Shown here: one piece after another, positions 13,398-27,169 of the stretch | Numbering within the stretch: the first letter of the stretch is position 1 | Layout: every line of letters begins with the position of its first letter | Source of the DNA: Physcomitrium patens | Taxonomy: Eukaryota > Streptophyta > Bryopsida > Funariales > Funariaceae | Direction: 5' to 3' | DNA: 64,000 bases | NCBI RefSeq assembly: GCF_000002425.4 | Contig: NC_037265.1 | Location: 3,412,503 to 3,476,502, forward strand | Position numbers and translations under genes: made by a program | The notes under the pieces: model-generated | Told to the model about the DNA's origin: nothing | The model's input: the letters and a program-made list of their open reading frames with translations, nothing else | Databases searched by the model: none

Positions 13398-13496
13398 ATT
13401 GAACAATCATGACTTTTATTTTTGAAAAGTGATCGTTATGTAATATAACAATCTTCTTTAAACATAAATGCAGAATAAAAGTCATGATTGTTCAAT
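13398..13496. repeat. Perfect 23-bp inverted repeat (hairpin)
   Basis: Arms at 13398-13420 and 13474-13496 are exact reverse complements (core caatcatgacttttatt), separated by 53 bases. Transcribed from either strand it would fold into a hairpin with 23 uninterrupted pairs. It lies about 775 bp beyond the stop codon of the FURRY gene, possibly at or past its transcript end. It could be a small inverted duplication, the ends of a tiny foldback element, or a small-RNA precursor. Confidence 0.6.
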
Positions 13497-14270
13497 ACAC
13501 TTCATTTCATTTTTCCAGGCACGTTGAAACCTCCAAAGGATCTTTAAAAGTGGATGGCACCTGATGTGCCACAGAACACAATACAAAGTAGCCAGCGTGA
13601 TAGTACATAATAAAAACTTACATAATTTACAACCTAGTCCTACTCTAACGACCTGAACCTGTCTCGAACAAAGATTGTGAAGTCACTAGATTATGAAAGC
13701 GCGGTACCGCTTTGCTACTTCTCTAGCAACCTTGAAAAATGAGCGGATACTGCTATCATGAATGAAGAGTATAGTCTCCTAACTGATTTTAAATCGAGAA
13801 GTAAAAACATTATATGGAGAACTAGCAAAAGAGGGATGAGAAGTTGATAGGGAGAAAGCTCCCCCAAGCACTAACACAACATGATTAACTGAGAGGACAT
13901 CGACGTTAATAATCCAACTCTCCCGGATGCTCGAGCGTTTAAATAATAGAAAGTTGAACTTTCGTCATGACATAGTGCTCTGGACATCCCCTGCTGGTAG
14001 CATCAGAGCTCATGTAGCAGTGCAGAACAGAGCCCTTCGGGCGGATGAGTGTGCACGCTGGTTATGCTGCAAAACCATGATAGCATCATGCGCTTAAGTC
14101 CATCCCTCATTGTTGGTAGGATTTGATTTTTTCACCAGTGCAAGTGGATCCTTCCAGACTTGTCAAATATGGATGTCGAATGACCAGCAACACAAATTGC
14201 TCGAAAGAATATGCTTGGAACGTTACACCGAGACAATAATAGTGATGAACTAAGGTATTGAATACAATAT

Positions 14271-17200
14271 TCAAAGTTCTGATTTACCGGGTCGAAGGGT
14301 TGTTCCCAGATTACTAGAAACGAAAGGTACGAGTCTTTTGTAGTCACGTTTCCTTCCTGTTCCATATGTGTCCAGAACACGACCAAGAGCTAACTGAGTG
14401 TTTCGTAATGCCTTCTCCCTGCGCGCAAAACAATGGAGTTTCAGTATCAATGAAGTGAAATTCCTGCTGAGTGGAGACATGTAGACTTGCACATTTGCGC
14501 TGAAGAGGTCTCAAGAGTCATAATACAACAGTAGTTGCAAGGCTGGTGTGATTGGTCGTCTCAAACACTGATGCCTCGAAAGAAAGCCGAACTGCAAATT
14601 CTAAAAACAGGCAAAGAACTGAATAATATTCCGAAAGCTACAACCAATCAAGCTGCAACTCTTTAATGCCATCTGTCCTAACATGTTTCTGACAGAAACA
14701 AACTATAAAGTAGGTTATGTCCTCAGACCTGGATGGAAGAACGTCGGAAGCTACAGGACTAACACCTCCACTAGGCACCGGTCCCGTGGAACCAGTCCAT
14801 GACTGTTGAACTGGTGCACGCAATTTGAAAGAATTTTGAGATGCCATATTCCTTTGAGGACTTGGTGCAGAATCCTCAGGACGCCGTGGATAGCTCCGAG
14901 GAACATTGTTAATTGCCCCACTCTCCTGGGGACTAACTGCAGAAGACGCCTCTGAATGTACACTCCCATGAACACTGCTGCTCTGTAATACGGCCTCCAA
15001 TACAGTCACAGCTTCCATACAAAGAGGGCTTTCCACCAGCTGTGATACAGCAGCATACACCTGAGGCAGAGAGTGGTTTGTAAGTGAGGGGGTCCAGTAT
15101 CAACAGGAAAAAATTGCAGTAAATTATTCTAACTAGCAGTAAGGAATCGAGAAAACAACGAACAAAAAGAAGTTCAACATAAACAAGAGTATGAAGGCAC
15201 AGCAAAATTCTCTGATTGTAAGACGTAAAAATCCAAATTATCTTAGCTACGATTCTGAACATACCTGAGGGATTCTGGCACTCTCTATGGGTGTGTACCG
15301 TACCAATGGCCGCAGCATAAGAAGAATGATCCGCTGATACTCTATCGGACCTTTTTCTAGCAGGCGGAGCAGATGACCAAACGCTAAATTTGAGTATGTA
15401 GGGAACCACTCAGCGCAGAGCAGCGGAGCTACTTGATCCAAAAGATTCTCTACTGCTGTTGCTTGCCCTTCAGCGTAAGCTGAAAATACTACGCCGAGAT
15501 CATCCAACTGCTTCGCAACACACCACTGTGAAATATTTGCTGCTACTGACCTCGCTTTCTGTAGCTGTTGCTGTAAAGGCGACGTATCAAGAACTTCTGT
15601 GCTCTCTTTGCGCAATTGCAAGCAGAGCCACGGCAATAATCCCACGATATGCATCAACAATCGTGTCTCTGAGTTGCCAAAAATCTGGTCGCAAGAATGC
15701 AGAGTTATTCTAGACAACACCTCTATGGCTGATGCGTGGCTCACTGTTGACATGAGGCCCTTCAGAATCAAAGGTTGTACTCCTTCAAATGGTGGGGGCT
15801 TCTCGACTTCTGTTTCTTCCCTATTTGCAGAGGGAAAGCTTTGACTTGATGGAGATTCAAATGACCTATCACTACCAAGATAAAAACCTCTCGAATCGAG
15901 ACGACCTAAATCTCGATCTTCCCTATCTACTTCACTCCGAGGCATGTTAGAGATAAGTACATTTTCAGCTGTCTGGTCATTAAAAGAAAGACGATCCAAA
16001 ACCCTTGCAAAAAGTTCCAAGACCTGGGTGTAAATATGAACAAAATCTGTATGCAACATTGCTACACACCCCCAGAACATTTGGGGATACAATATTGCTT
16101 TCTCTGGCTCCATAATCTCAACAATTACCTGCAAGATATTACTAAATCAGAACAAAATATTTGCATTTTTGCTGCTTTAGGCGGTGATTGTCCATTTCAT
16201 TCAGATGAAGAATCCACAATGCGGTCAAATAGGGCCTGCTGTACCTGGAGGGTTAATAAGATTTCCATGACAAACCCCAACACTTCTTGTGATGGATTAC
16301 TGAAGCAGCGATGAAGGCAACGCAACAGAGATACACAGGTATCACTAGTCACACTTGGGCGAAGTGCCCTATAGATTTGATGTGATCGACATGCAAGATG
16401 CTTCGACGTACATTCCATGGCCCACTTCAGGGCCTCCTCCCCCCATTTTTCACGTAAGTCACCCTGCATACATAAAGAACAGGAGAATTATAGCGATGCT
16501 AATGTCACCAGGTTAACCAAAATTATATGTATCCAATTTCAAAATTGCTGTTAAGAGTTATTAAAAGACTTGCGATGCGAGAAAATCAAACAAAAAAATT
16601 ATGCTAATCACGAAACATGAAAACGTAAGGACAAGTGCAAACCTGGAAAAAGATCGCATCAACTACACTCAACACCAAGGCGGACAAAAGAGCAGCGCTG
16701 GGAAGCTCTGTTCTGGTTAGGGTCATATCTTCATTCTGCCACATCATGCTGCTCTTCTTTGACTGAACATACTTGATAAGACTAACTACTTCTTGTTTGT
16801 ATTCACTATTACCATGATCTCCAGCATCATACAATTCCAGATGCCGGCCAGCAAGCGAATAGAGAAGATTCACCAATAGTTGTTGACAGTGCTCCAGTAC
16901 AATGTCCTCTGAACTGTCCATGGACACGAAAGTAACATGGAAGAGAAGTGGAAGGTGCCCTCGAAAATCTTCATCATTCTCATATGCAATTTCAGCAAGC
17001 AGTATAAGCGCAATGTCAGCACGAGAAAGCCAGTGATGACGTATTTGAGAGTCTCCACCAGCTGTTGCCTGGGCATTGGAGCGAATATCGTCAGCAGAAG
17101 GTGTGTCAGGAAAATAATCACCACTGTCGCGAGACAAATGACGACTCCTCATGCTCCCTGTAGAAGTTCGGACTCCCATAAGAGGACCTGAAAGGTTCAT

Positions 17201-20200
17201 CAATGGTCCAGAACTTGCAAAAAGTTGACCAGAGCGTCCTGCATGCACATTAATCAGATCTGGCATCTGGTTCAATGGTCCAGACATGCTTCGCCCTGTG
17301 GCTGTCCGCCAGCTCAAATTGCCACTAACATTTCTTGTGGTGCCGTCAGTGGAGCTTCTCAAGGCTGTGGGATCATTTTGTGACGTAAGTGGACCTTGCG
17401 AGAACTCTAGTACACCAACTTCATTGTCAAAATAAGGGTCAGCCCTTTTGACTTCTTCAGGAGGGTCTTCAAGCCTACATTGTGCCAGTTCGCACACTAA
17501 CTGATCAATGGTTTGCTGGGGAGAGATTCGGGCCAAGTACAGGCTTATACGTTTCGCTACTGAAAAATACGTGGCAAATGCACCACTGATTTCACCTGAC
17601 GCATTTGAATCACAATCCTCAATACCCTTCGTGATAAGAAAATTGAGCACCGGAACGATGTTTTTCCATTTGATAGCCACTGTACTCCATAACTTCTCAA
17701 TCTCATCAGGAAATTGATCCCCGTGTCGCCAGGTAACATAATACAGGCTTTTAAGCAACCGATCACCCCAACCGGACTCCAAAAGTTGTCCGAAGTTGAG
17801 GTTCTCAATCCAAGGAGCCATGCACGTGAGAACTTGATGCTGTGCAATAATATCAACAGCATCAAGCTGCCTTTGCATTATCTCCTCGCACAGTGCTTCA
17901 CTAAGTTCAGGGTGCTCCTTTGCAAGTTTAGCTGACAATTGATACTGAAATTGCTGATATGAATCAGGTAGACTACCTACCACAGCAGCTCTGTACCGCC
18001 CCGCATCCTCACCCTCCTCAGCCCATGCGCGAATTGACAATGTCTCCAGCATTTGTAATGCGTCGTCCCGGATCTGTCTTGACTGATCGACAACTTTGTA
18101 CAAAATCAGGCTAAGTAGGCGTTGTATATCACAATTGGGAACATCTTGTCGCATGTACACTTCAGCCAGGACTGTGAAATACCCATCTGCTATGGATGGA
18201 TCAGATGAATAACACTGCAACAAGAAAGAAGTGTTAACCAAGATTTCAACAACTTGAACGACGACACTTACGTGCAACAAACCTGACCGTTAGAAAGAGT
18301 GTTGACTGCAATAACAGACATTTTACGTTTGCAGCGCATTCTCTTTTAGATTCAACCGACGTACCTGATCAATAAATGCAGGAAAGAGATCTAGATTACT
18401 TTGAAGCAAATTCATGAGAGCAGTCTTTGCCAGAAGAACTCGTGATGGGCTCCCACGTTGCTTGTCGCGACCAGTGCCGCCCCTCATCCCTTCTAGAAAT
18501 CCGGTTACCCCGAATTTGGAATGGGGAGATATGTTCCGTGCTTCTGTTGGTAAGTAGCTACCTGGTACCCTCCCCGCTGGTTCTAGAAAGAGCCCGTTAA
18601 TCCAAGCTACAATACGGCCACTCATTTTGCGGGCACTATCATCAAAGCATGGACCATATAGAAGTGCTGCCATAGCATTCATTGACACCCACTGAATTGC
18701 ATCCACGCGATCATTGATTTCCTTCTCAATTGTAATTTTATCCACAGAATCTTTGACTCTAAGACTCTGAGCAGCTTTGTAACGCTCAACTTCACGCCGA
18801 AACTCACTTCCACCATCTTGACCCCATCCAGTCGTTGTGTCCTCACACCACGAAGAAAGAAGATCAAATAATTTCTTGCGATTGGGAGGTGGAAATCTGC
18901 AGATATATTTTAATAAAAGTTTCAATTCGGAGGAACTTGATGTTCAAGGAAATAAGAAGAGAATATAGTTGAAAGAAACCAATTTAATTCCTTAAAATAT
19001 ACAGACAACACTTGCCAGTAGGAAAAAAGGACCAACGATCACAATGCGCATAACCTGAAGCGCAAGTCAGTGGTATTGATCCCACTAGGTTTTACTTATT
19101 GATGAACAATGTTGCATGTTGAAAGAAGGTAGCTACAAAAAAATCTTGAAGGTTTGAATCAAATGAACAAATTATATTTCGCAACTAAACGCGAAAGAAA
19201 TTTCATACAAAGTCAAACTTGTAACTCTTGAGAATGGAAAATGCAAAGCATTTGCGTACAAGCCTGACAATTAGCGCGTGGAACAGAAGCACAAAGCCGG
19301 TTAAAAATATGGCCAAAATGAAGCGAGATATCAGAAGTGATGGGTCAACTACCTCTCCGGTTGTGCCTTCACCATATCAACCGCAAGGGATCTCAACACG
19401 CAAGCTAATGAATAACGCAAAGACTGAACCTCTTGGAAGTTTTCAAGCGGTCCTGTTTGCACCTGACGCACTGTTTCTTCAATGAACTTGAGAAAGTGCG
19501 CACGTAGTGCAGGCCTGCGGGTCAGTATACCAGGCCACACATTCTCTGCCACCATGCGATATACATCTGCCACATGGACCCTAACATCCACTTGCCTCCA
19601 TTTCTGACTCTGCATAAACAAAGACTTCATGCTTAGCTCACATGACCAAGGATCATACAGTCTCTTTACGAATAAGTCATGTAATCAAGCCGAGTTTATG
19701 ATTGCAGATAAACAGTATTTCGGTAACGGGAACACCTAACCACATGTCAATGTACGGTCCGGTTGGAGGGAGGGAGGAAGCGAGAGAGAGAGACTAATCT
19801 ACTCAATGGTACATCTACAAAGGATTGAAAATGTTTGGAGATGCCGCAATGAGAAAATATGATATAGGCGGGTGCTAATAAGTGCAAACGCATGCAGGAT
19901 AACATCCACTACGGTTCTGACATCTACTTTATATTGAGCACTATTAGAAAGTAAACTTCGCTGCAATGCTGATCACTCTTGAACAGAAAACTCTCTGGGG
20001 TGGATAAAGCGAGACACAAATGATTCAAGTGAAAGACGCTATTCATGCAAAAGTTAAAAAGAACTAAAAGAAGGCCACAGACTTCACAACAATTGATGGA
20101 AATAACAAGTAAAAAGCCCATGGGATTTTACTCACCTTCCACTTTGGTCGACTTTCCATCTCTGAAGTGACCTCCTCGACGAATGTCGTGAGGTCAGACA

Positions 20201-23200
20201 ACATCAGCTCACAAAGCTCCAAAGTAGAATGTCCTAATGCAAGAGTAGCTGCATGCTGCTTCCGTGCAAAACACACGTCAGCGACATTAAACATGTAACA
20301 CGAAATGGAAACACAATGAGAGTCAAATCACAAATAAAGAAACATCTACGATATTGCTTCAGAGGAAAGACATTGCGACTTATATAAAATGTCAACATAA
20401 CTTCCAATCACACATTAGCAGAAAGAAACTTACAACTTGCCCTTCGTTTCCAGATTTGAGATAAGGAAATACAAGCCTACATAAATCCCTTACAGAACGA
20501 ATTCCACCATCAGTGCTGTCCTCCGGCGGACAGCCGCAAGCGAACATGGAATACAAGTGCCATTGGTCAAGCTTGCTATCAATTTCATGCGACTGAGCAG
20601 ATTTACCACCCAAATCCGTAGCCGTAATATTAGCCAGTCTTGAGATAATTTCTAATCTGTAATGCATTGAAACAACACCGTTTCATCTGTGAGCGCTAAA
20701 TCTTAAAAAAAGGATACCTTACAGAGCGCCGTGTCTGATATACTCACTTGTAATGATGCTTGCAATAATTAGGGCAACTTTTCATCATTGAAATCGTGAA
20801 CTCACGCTCACTAATCATTCCGCACAAGATATACAGACAATTGATCGTTCGAATACAAACATTAAGCTGTACACACACACACACACACACACGAGTATAC
20901 AAAATAGGAGACTTAAGAGGTTAAGTGAGCGAAAAAGCACCTGGCTCCTTGTACCGCGTTAGGACACAATTCTGCAACATGAGTAACTAGTTCACTCAAG
21001 CATCGTGCCCACCGCCCCTTATCAGAACTTTCCAAGACAGATTGGAGGCTGATATCCGCAGGAGGAACATCCCATTCACGCCGAAGGTCATACCATCGCA
21101 GTGTATCCCAGTAGCATCGCTGGACAATGTCTTCCTAAACAATGTCATACTCATCAGCATCCGACCACCATATTCTTATTCAGTTACATCCATAATCAGT
21201 TGTTGAAAGATCATGAATAATTTATGCCATAAAGAGATTTCATGATTTTAGATATTTTGCTAATGTTTAAGTTAGAGTTCCTAGGGCCTGACTCTTAACT
21301 CTAACATCAATAACTAAAAACAAGATCATACCCGGAAATTCAAAGCATAAACAACTAGGGATGAATCGCTACTTGTTTTCTTTTTCCTGCAGAGACTCTG
21401 TACTATTAACACAGCATAATAAGATTTATATCCTCAAGATCAACAATGAGTATGCGTGAGTTTACCCCAGTTTCCTCGAAGACATCGATTACAAATGAAG
21501 GGGAATTTCCTGTTGTGTCCTTGGAAGCGTAACGATTTATGTCATTCTGTAGATCACGCACGCACCGCAAAACCTCCAATGCGGTACGTCGTATATGTAC
21601 GTCTACGGAACAAAGGAATATAAGGCCAACTGCGTCCATGCCAGAAGGATCAAAGTTGCTCCTTTCACCATCAGAAAATCCTGACAAAGTTGACGGAGTC
21701 GACAAATGACCTGCGTTCCCGGTCTTCCTCGAAGAAAATTGAGAGGAGGACTCTTCTGCAAGACATGCACGCCAAGCATGTAGCAACTGAACTAAGCGAC
21801 CAAGCGATGAATGAATTAATAAGTTGTAATCGTCCGGAATTCGCAAAATGAAATTTGCCATCCCCCGCATGACAGCAAACCTACTTTGTGGCAGATCCCG
21901 CACAGTCCTAAAAAGCACTTGAATGGCTTCTTCCCTAACACCTGTGTCTACACTAATAGCATACTGTGGAATAATTTCTGTCAATTTCTCAGCTTGCCAC
22001 TGCTCTGGAATCAGATGCGGAACGCACTTAAGAGCCCAACGAAACACCAGCCATCCTTGTGATTTTTCTTTCGTCGCTGGTTCTGTGTCACAACGACAGA
22101 CCATTCGATATTTAGACGTACATTAGATTCTATACTTGACTACACACACTCTGGATGAATAAAAAAGGGTTTGAGGTGTCATAATTGGAGAGCAGAACAG
22201 AAACAGTAATTAACGAGACACATCATCATGGTGGGGAATTAATATATGAATCACAAAATCATATCATATCAGGAAACTAGTCCAATGAGAAATAGAAAAT
22301 ACGAGATGTCTTCTGTAACAATAGATGTATAACATAGAAGAGGCAAGTCACTAATTCCCCTACAAATTCCCAAAAAATCTGATGAACTGGAGTGATCATA
22401 AGAAATAGAGGGAGGCGGTAACGAGCTGTCAGTCAGAAAACCAACCTGTTGTGATTTTGGTAGCCGTCAGTAATAAAGTGCCGAATACTGCATGGCAAGA
22501 CTTGATGATAGAACCCAAAGCAGATCGAACCTTCGGAATGTAAGGACCAATATTATGTCCCAAGGCTGTGTCACTGTTAGCCGATCCTGATGCATGCGAC
22601 CATGATGTAGAAGTACCCCGAAGAGATGATATGGCAGAAGAATGCAAATCTTCGACTCCAAATGTGTCTGCCCCATAGCGATGATGTGATGGGCTGGAGA
22701 CCACCGCTAATAAAGCACGCAGACCAATGACTTTGGCTTCACTCAGCTCAGTGCGCAAAAGCTCCAAAATCATATGATTCATTGAGAAATCAAGATAAGC
22801 ATCAGCAATAGTAACACAAAAGTCCACAAGCTTATCATGCTGTACGTCTTGGGTAAGAGAACCTTTCTTTAGGTTAGTCAGTAGCATCGTGGCGATACTG
22901 TTCAGATACAACCATATTTTTTCTTGCTGCTGACTGGCTGCGTATACATTAAGATAAAATCGAAGCACCCTGTGTAGACAATCCAAGGCCATTGAGCGAA
23001 GCATTTTGTCCTGCCAGCACCCGTAAGTATGACCCCTGGTAGTGAGTATTAGCTAATAAATGTATGCAGCACTTACGAATTAGTGTAAAAACAAGAAAAA
23101 AAATTAAAATTACAAAAATAAATAAACAGATAATAAAACGTTTTTAGAAAGATAAATCAACGGTATCATCAAGAAATTGACTTGGAAGGTTTTACAATAC

Positions 23201-26200
23201 ATATAGACAAATAAAACCAAAATAAATAACTAAATAAAATTAAAATCTTACAAGATTTTTAGCATTAGACTCACTAATTCAAAGTCGCTGTCCTTAAAGT
23301 CAAAGTAATGAGTTACACTTCAAGCAAAAATAGATGCAGTCGTTGAGGATTGTTAAGAGCAAGAAGGTACCTTCAGAAGCTTATAAAGATTGTCGAGATG
23401 GTTACCAAACGAATCTATAAATGTTTGGGGATCTCCCAGGGAGAGAAGCAACGTAACCAATGGATAGCCAACCTACATGAGCCGCTCATATTCAGCACCT
23501 TCTATGAACTCCCAGACATTGAGAAGGACGACACTAAAGTCAAAATAAAACAAAAAAATCTTTAAACTCCTGCCAAAACAGACCATTAGTATTTATCATA
23601 TTGACTCAAGCAACTCACTCCTCTCATAAAAAGAACAACATCAAAGATAGTTATTCAGAGTCAAAAGAATGACACAATGCAGAACATGTATGAAAGCGAA
23701 GACTATCCACTCACAATCACATGCTTGCTTTGCTTATCCATCCATAGATTAAGCTGACCCCGCAATTTGAAAACTGCATCGTACCAAAGACTTAGAGCTT
23801 GATCGCCTCCAGTGGGTGGCCAAGCTCCCTTTTTGCACTCGGCCAAAGGAACAAGAATGCTTGATAACATGTTGCAGACAGCATGATGAAGTTCAGCCTT
23901 TTTCTTTGTCGGACTTCCATCTAATGGATTTGCCTTGGTTATGAAAGAAGTAGCAGCGTTGAGACCAGCACTCGTTGTCATCTGCTCTCCAGTGCCAAGA
24001 ATTCTAAATATTAGAACCAAGCTTCTGCAAGCAAACCGTATCAACTAAAGGACGTGATGAAAGTAATCGTCTCAAGAATGAATTTGTAAACTTTCCAAAT
24101 AAACACTATAAGAGACCATCACTAAACAATGACAGATTCATTCCTTGCACTATTCCTTCAACTGGATAAACTTCAACCATCCAAAGGAACTCGAACATAC
24201 AGATGAGTACAATTCAGCTCACAAAAATAGCCACAATACAAATTAACAATATTTACATGTCAGATGATATCATGTAAGATACTTCACGAAAAGAAAGAGG
24301 AGGATAGAACAGACCTCAAGTTTAAGGTAGCGCATTCCATGTATAAGGCTTAGTGTCTCACTTCGTACAGTGTCATATGAGCGCCGCAGATTCAGCTCCG
24401 TGAAATATCGTTCGGTAATAGAACTAAACCTGAACACACGTAGAACATATTAGACTCCAACACCATTAAATGAAACTAAATACTTAAGAAGATTACACGA
24501 AATATAACAAGCAACTAGATAGTATCAAGATCTCTCATCAAGCATTTGACATATCCACACCATGAAAAGCCGGATATTGGACAAACCACCACATTTAAAA
24601 ATTGAAACGCCCGGAATTATCAATTATACAACTTAAAACCCAAACAAATATTTACGACGCTTGAGAAGAATAAGACAAGTTAGGGGCCCAGAGGTAAGAA
24701 ACACGTGTACAAAGAGGAACACCTTAATCTAGAGAGAACACCCAGCAGCTGTGCAACAAGGTCTAAAAGTAGTCCACGCAAGTCAACAAGAGATGGATAC
24801 TCCGCTGGGCTCACAACTCTGTCCAGCATACAGAGGCATATCAGTTACAATGACTCGTTACAAACATCGCAAAACCATCTAAAATTAAATTGCAGAACTC
24901 TCGTGAGAAGAAAATCTAGAAGTTCAATGCTTGATAAAAGAAAACCATGGATGTACAATCCAAGACCCAATTTCATGATAATAATAAAGTCCAATACTAT
25001 CCAAATGAGCAATCCATGGGAAAAACATCTCCTGGAAAACGTATGTAAATCCAATGGTACAACCTTGGCCGTAGAAACTCTGGTACCAAGGAGAATAAAG
25101 ATAAAAGATTAACGAGAAACTAGGCATCCAGTTCTTTGCACAGGCATCTAATAATATATCAAATAGTACCTGTCTGCATTGAGGAGCCAGTCAAACGCGA
25201 ACTTCTCAAGCCCCGCCCAGAGAGTCTCTGCAGATTATTCGTACGAAAAACCCGGACTCAGAATGGCAAACTAAAAGCAGTAAACATTGTTTGTTGTCGA
25301 CTTCTTTCAGTTTTTAAGGCCTAGGAAAAACGGTTACTTAAAACGTAGGATGCACTTCAACAATGAAGAAAAGCTTACCAGTGAGACCTTCTGCTCGGCA
25401 GCACTCCACGATTCGTATGCAAGCTGAGCAGAAAATACACTCCACAGCTAGCTGCGAACCCAGAAACTCAAGAACCTCAATATGAGAAGAATACCAATTC
25501 TTCTTCCCAAATATGGACCAGCAACACGCTATTCCTGGTTGATCGATCATTAGGAACGTTGAAACTAAAACCTAATATACGCGCTTATTCCCAAGCATGT
25601 CCACATCAAAAGGTAAAAAACTGACCTTCCTTTGGAAAGCCGAAGCATCAAATAGCCCTTTCGGTGTTTCACTGCATTTTGTGAATAAGACCTAGTTAAT
25701 CAGTGTCATACCACCATGCGAAAAGACAAATATCTCTTCATTGACACAATAATCAGCTTCTTCGTAGAAACTTAACACAATGACCTGCTTGACGTTATAG
25801 CCAGCTGGGGCGAAGTATCTTGACATCATGTAAGCATTCGAATGTGAACGTTTAAAATATGGAAACAACTAATGGAGCACGCATGCTCTCAGTAAGAAAG
25901 ACAAGAAAATACTTTGCATTGCCAACTAATCTAATCACCACTTGCCTCTGAAATCAGCTCCATCATCATCATTTCAAATCAGGGTATTCCCAAGTGGTAG
26001 ATGCAGACCGAATACACAAAACTTGAACATTACCTGTCCCGCCATTTAAGGAGTGCCTCGAGAAGGGGTACAGGCGTATGATGGGCCACCATAGCCAGGG
26101 AATCGAGCACTTGTTCGTAAGAGGGATCTAATGCCCGCAAATACTGGCCATCCTGAAATTAAAATTCATTCCAACGAGCAGAGTCTCACAAACCTGGGAC

Positions 26201-26404
26201 TCTTCCAGAACAGTCCACCATCATAGGTCTCGAAAATTGCAAACCCCATTTCCCACCAATTTTTTCCCCACAGAAGTTCTAAAATCCTTTGCCACAACTG
26301 AAGCTAACCTGAGCCTGAGCAGTGTCCACACGGCGGCGAGCAAGCGGGAGGAAGCGCTGCAAGAGCGCATCCACGATCAGCTTGGGCGCGTTAGCTACCC
26401 GCAT
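14271..26404 (-). CDS. FRY: FURRY-type cell morphogenesis protein, 21 exons, complete
   Basis: Large HEAT/armadillo-like scaffold of the Furry/Tao3/PAG1 family, which in animals and yeast works with NDR kinase and MOB in cell shape and polarity. Exons: 26404-26308, 26152-26034, 25671-25626, 25451-25379, 25227-25170, 24818-24723, 24429-24315, 23981-23715, 23472-23371, 23010-22446, 22082-21466, 21134-20941, 20656-20434, 20258-20136, 19609-19353, 18896-18365, 18214-16644, 16463-16245, 16128-15265, 15060-14729, 14418-14271. They sum to 6618 bp (2205 residues), near the ~2150 of the Arabidopsis protein. Recognised blocks include [17 protein letters not shown] (N-terminus), [63 protein letters not shown] and the C-terminal [15 protein letters not shown] disordered stretch near residues 1460-1510 repeats SGPL. 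The start matches the family N-terminus. The acceptor of exon 8 (23981) was chosen by phase. Intron 12 (20657-20940) holds a (CA)11 run. Confidence 0.95.
20871..20892. repeat. (AC)11 microsatellite in FURRY intron
   Basis: Uninterrupted dinucleotide run in the intron between the exons at 21134-20941 and 20656-20434. Confidence 0.9.
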
Positions 26405-27169
26405 TGTGGCAGACAGCTCCCTCGCAACAACCCGCCTCTCCTTCGCTTCCTTCTCAGATGCTCCACACTACATGTGTAGCCCAAGGGGGCACCAACTCAC
26501 TCCATTCAATCTCCGCCTCACCATATCCCACTTCTGCGCTTCAATTATTCAATGGTCTACTCGCAACTCGACCCCAATGTGCATCACCACCACCTAATCC
26601 CTGCAGTCTCTAAATCCCCTCTAAATCCCTGCATTGCTCAAATCTCCGCATCGCAACCTTGTGTTCTCCCAATTAAGCTGCACTCAACTGCTGGTAGGAA
26701 TTGTGCCTCGATGACCTTCTCAATTTCCGATCTCCAACGATGCGAACACGGAAAAATTCAATGCCAATTCCGACGTCGACGGCAGTGATTGAAGCTTCGA
26801 GGAAGCAAAAACAACTTTGCAAAGGGAGAGAGAGTCGCACGCACGCACACTGTGTCCTGTCGGGCCTGATGAGGGTTATTGTTGACGGTATTAGGGCGGA
26901 CTTACATAATACCCGGACTATGTGCTCCCTCCCCCTTCTCAGGTTATCAACCGAATAACGGTTACGAGAATCTACAATAATATAATAGTCTTCAGAATGT
27001 TTGCAGTACTCTCGTACTACTATTGGGTACTGGTGAATGTCAATCTGCTGGACGTGCGAACGTCAGAAAGTCGCCGTCCGTTGGATGCTCGTGCAGACCG
27101 AGCGTGACCTGATTGACAATCAGGTGCTGTCGCGAAGAAGCCTTTGTTGGGAAGGGAATGCTGGCCACC
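26405..27169. promoter_or_regulatory. Divergent (head-to-head) intergenic region
   Basis: Only 765 bp separate the FURRY start codon (minus) from the ATG of the UIM/EF-hand gene (plus), and both 5' UTRs must fit inside. This is the classic layout of a bidirectional promoter. The half next to FURRY is C-rich on the plus strand. The central part (about 26880-27010) is more AT-rich, with acaataatataatag near 26975. No single TATA box stands out. Confidence 0.5.

Noticed and set aside
23982-24006. Alternative upstream 3' splice site for FURRY exon 8
   Set aside because: The acceptor before ATTCTTGG gives the wrong phase for the preceding exon end; the acceptor at 23982 is in phase and fits the family alignment.
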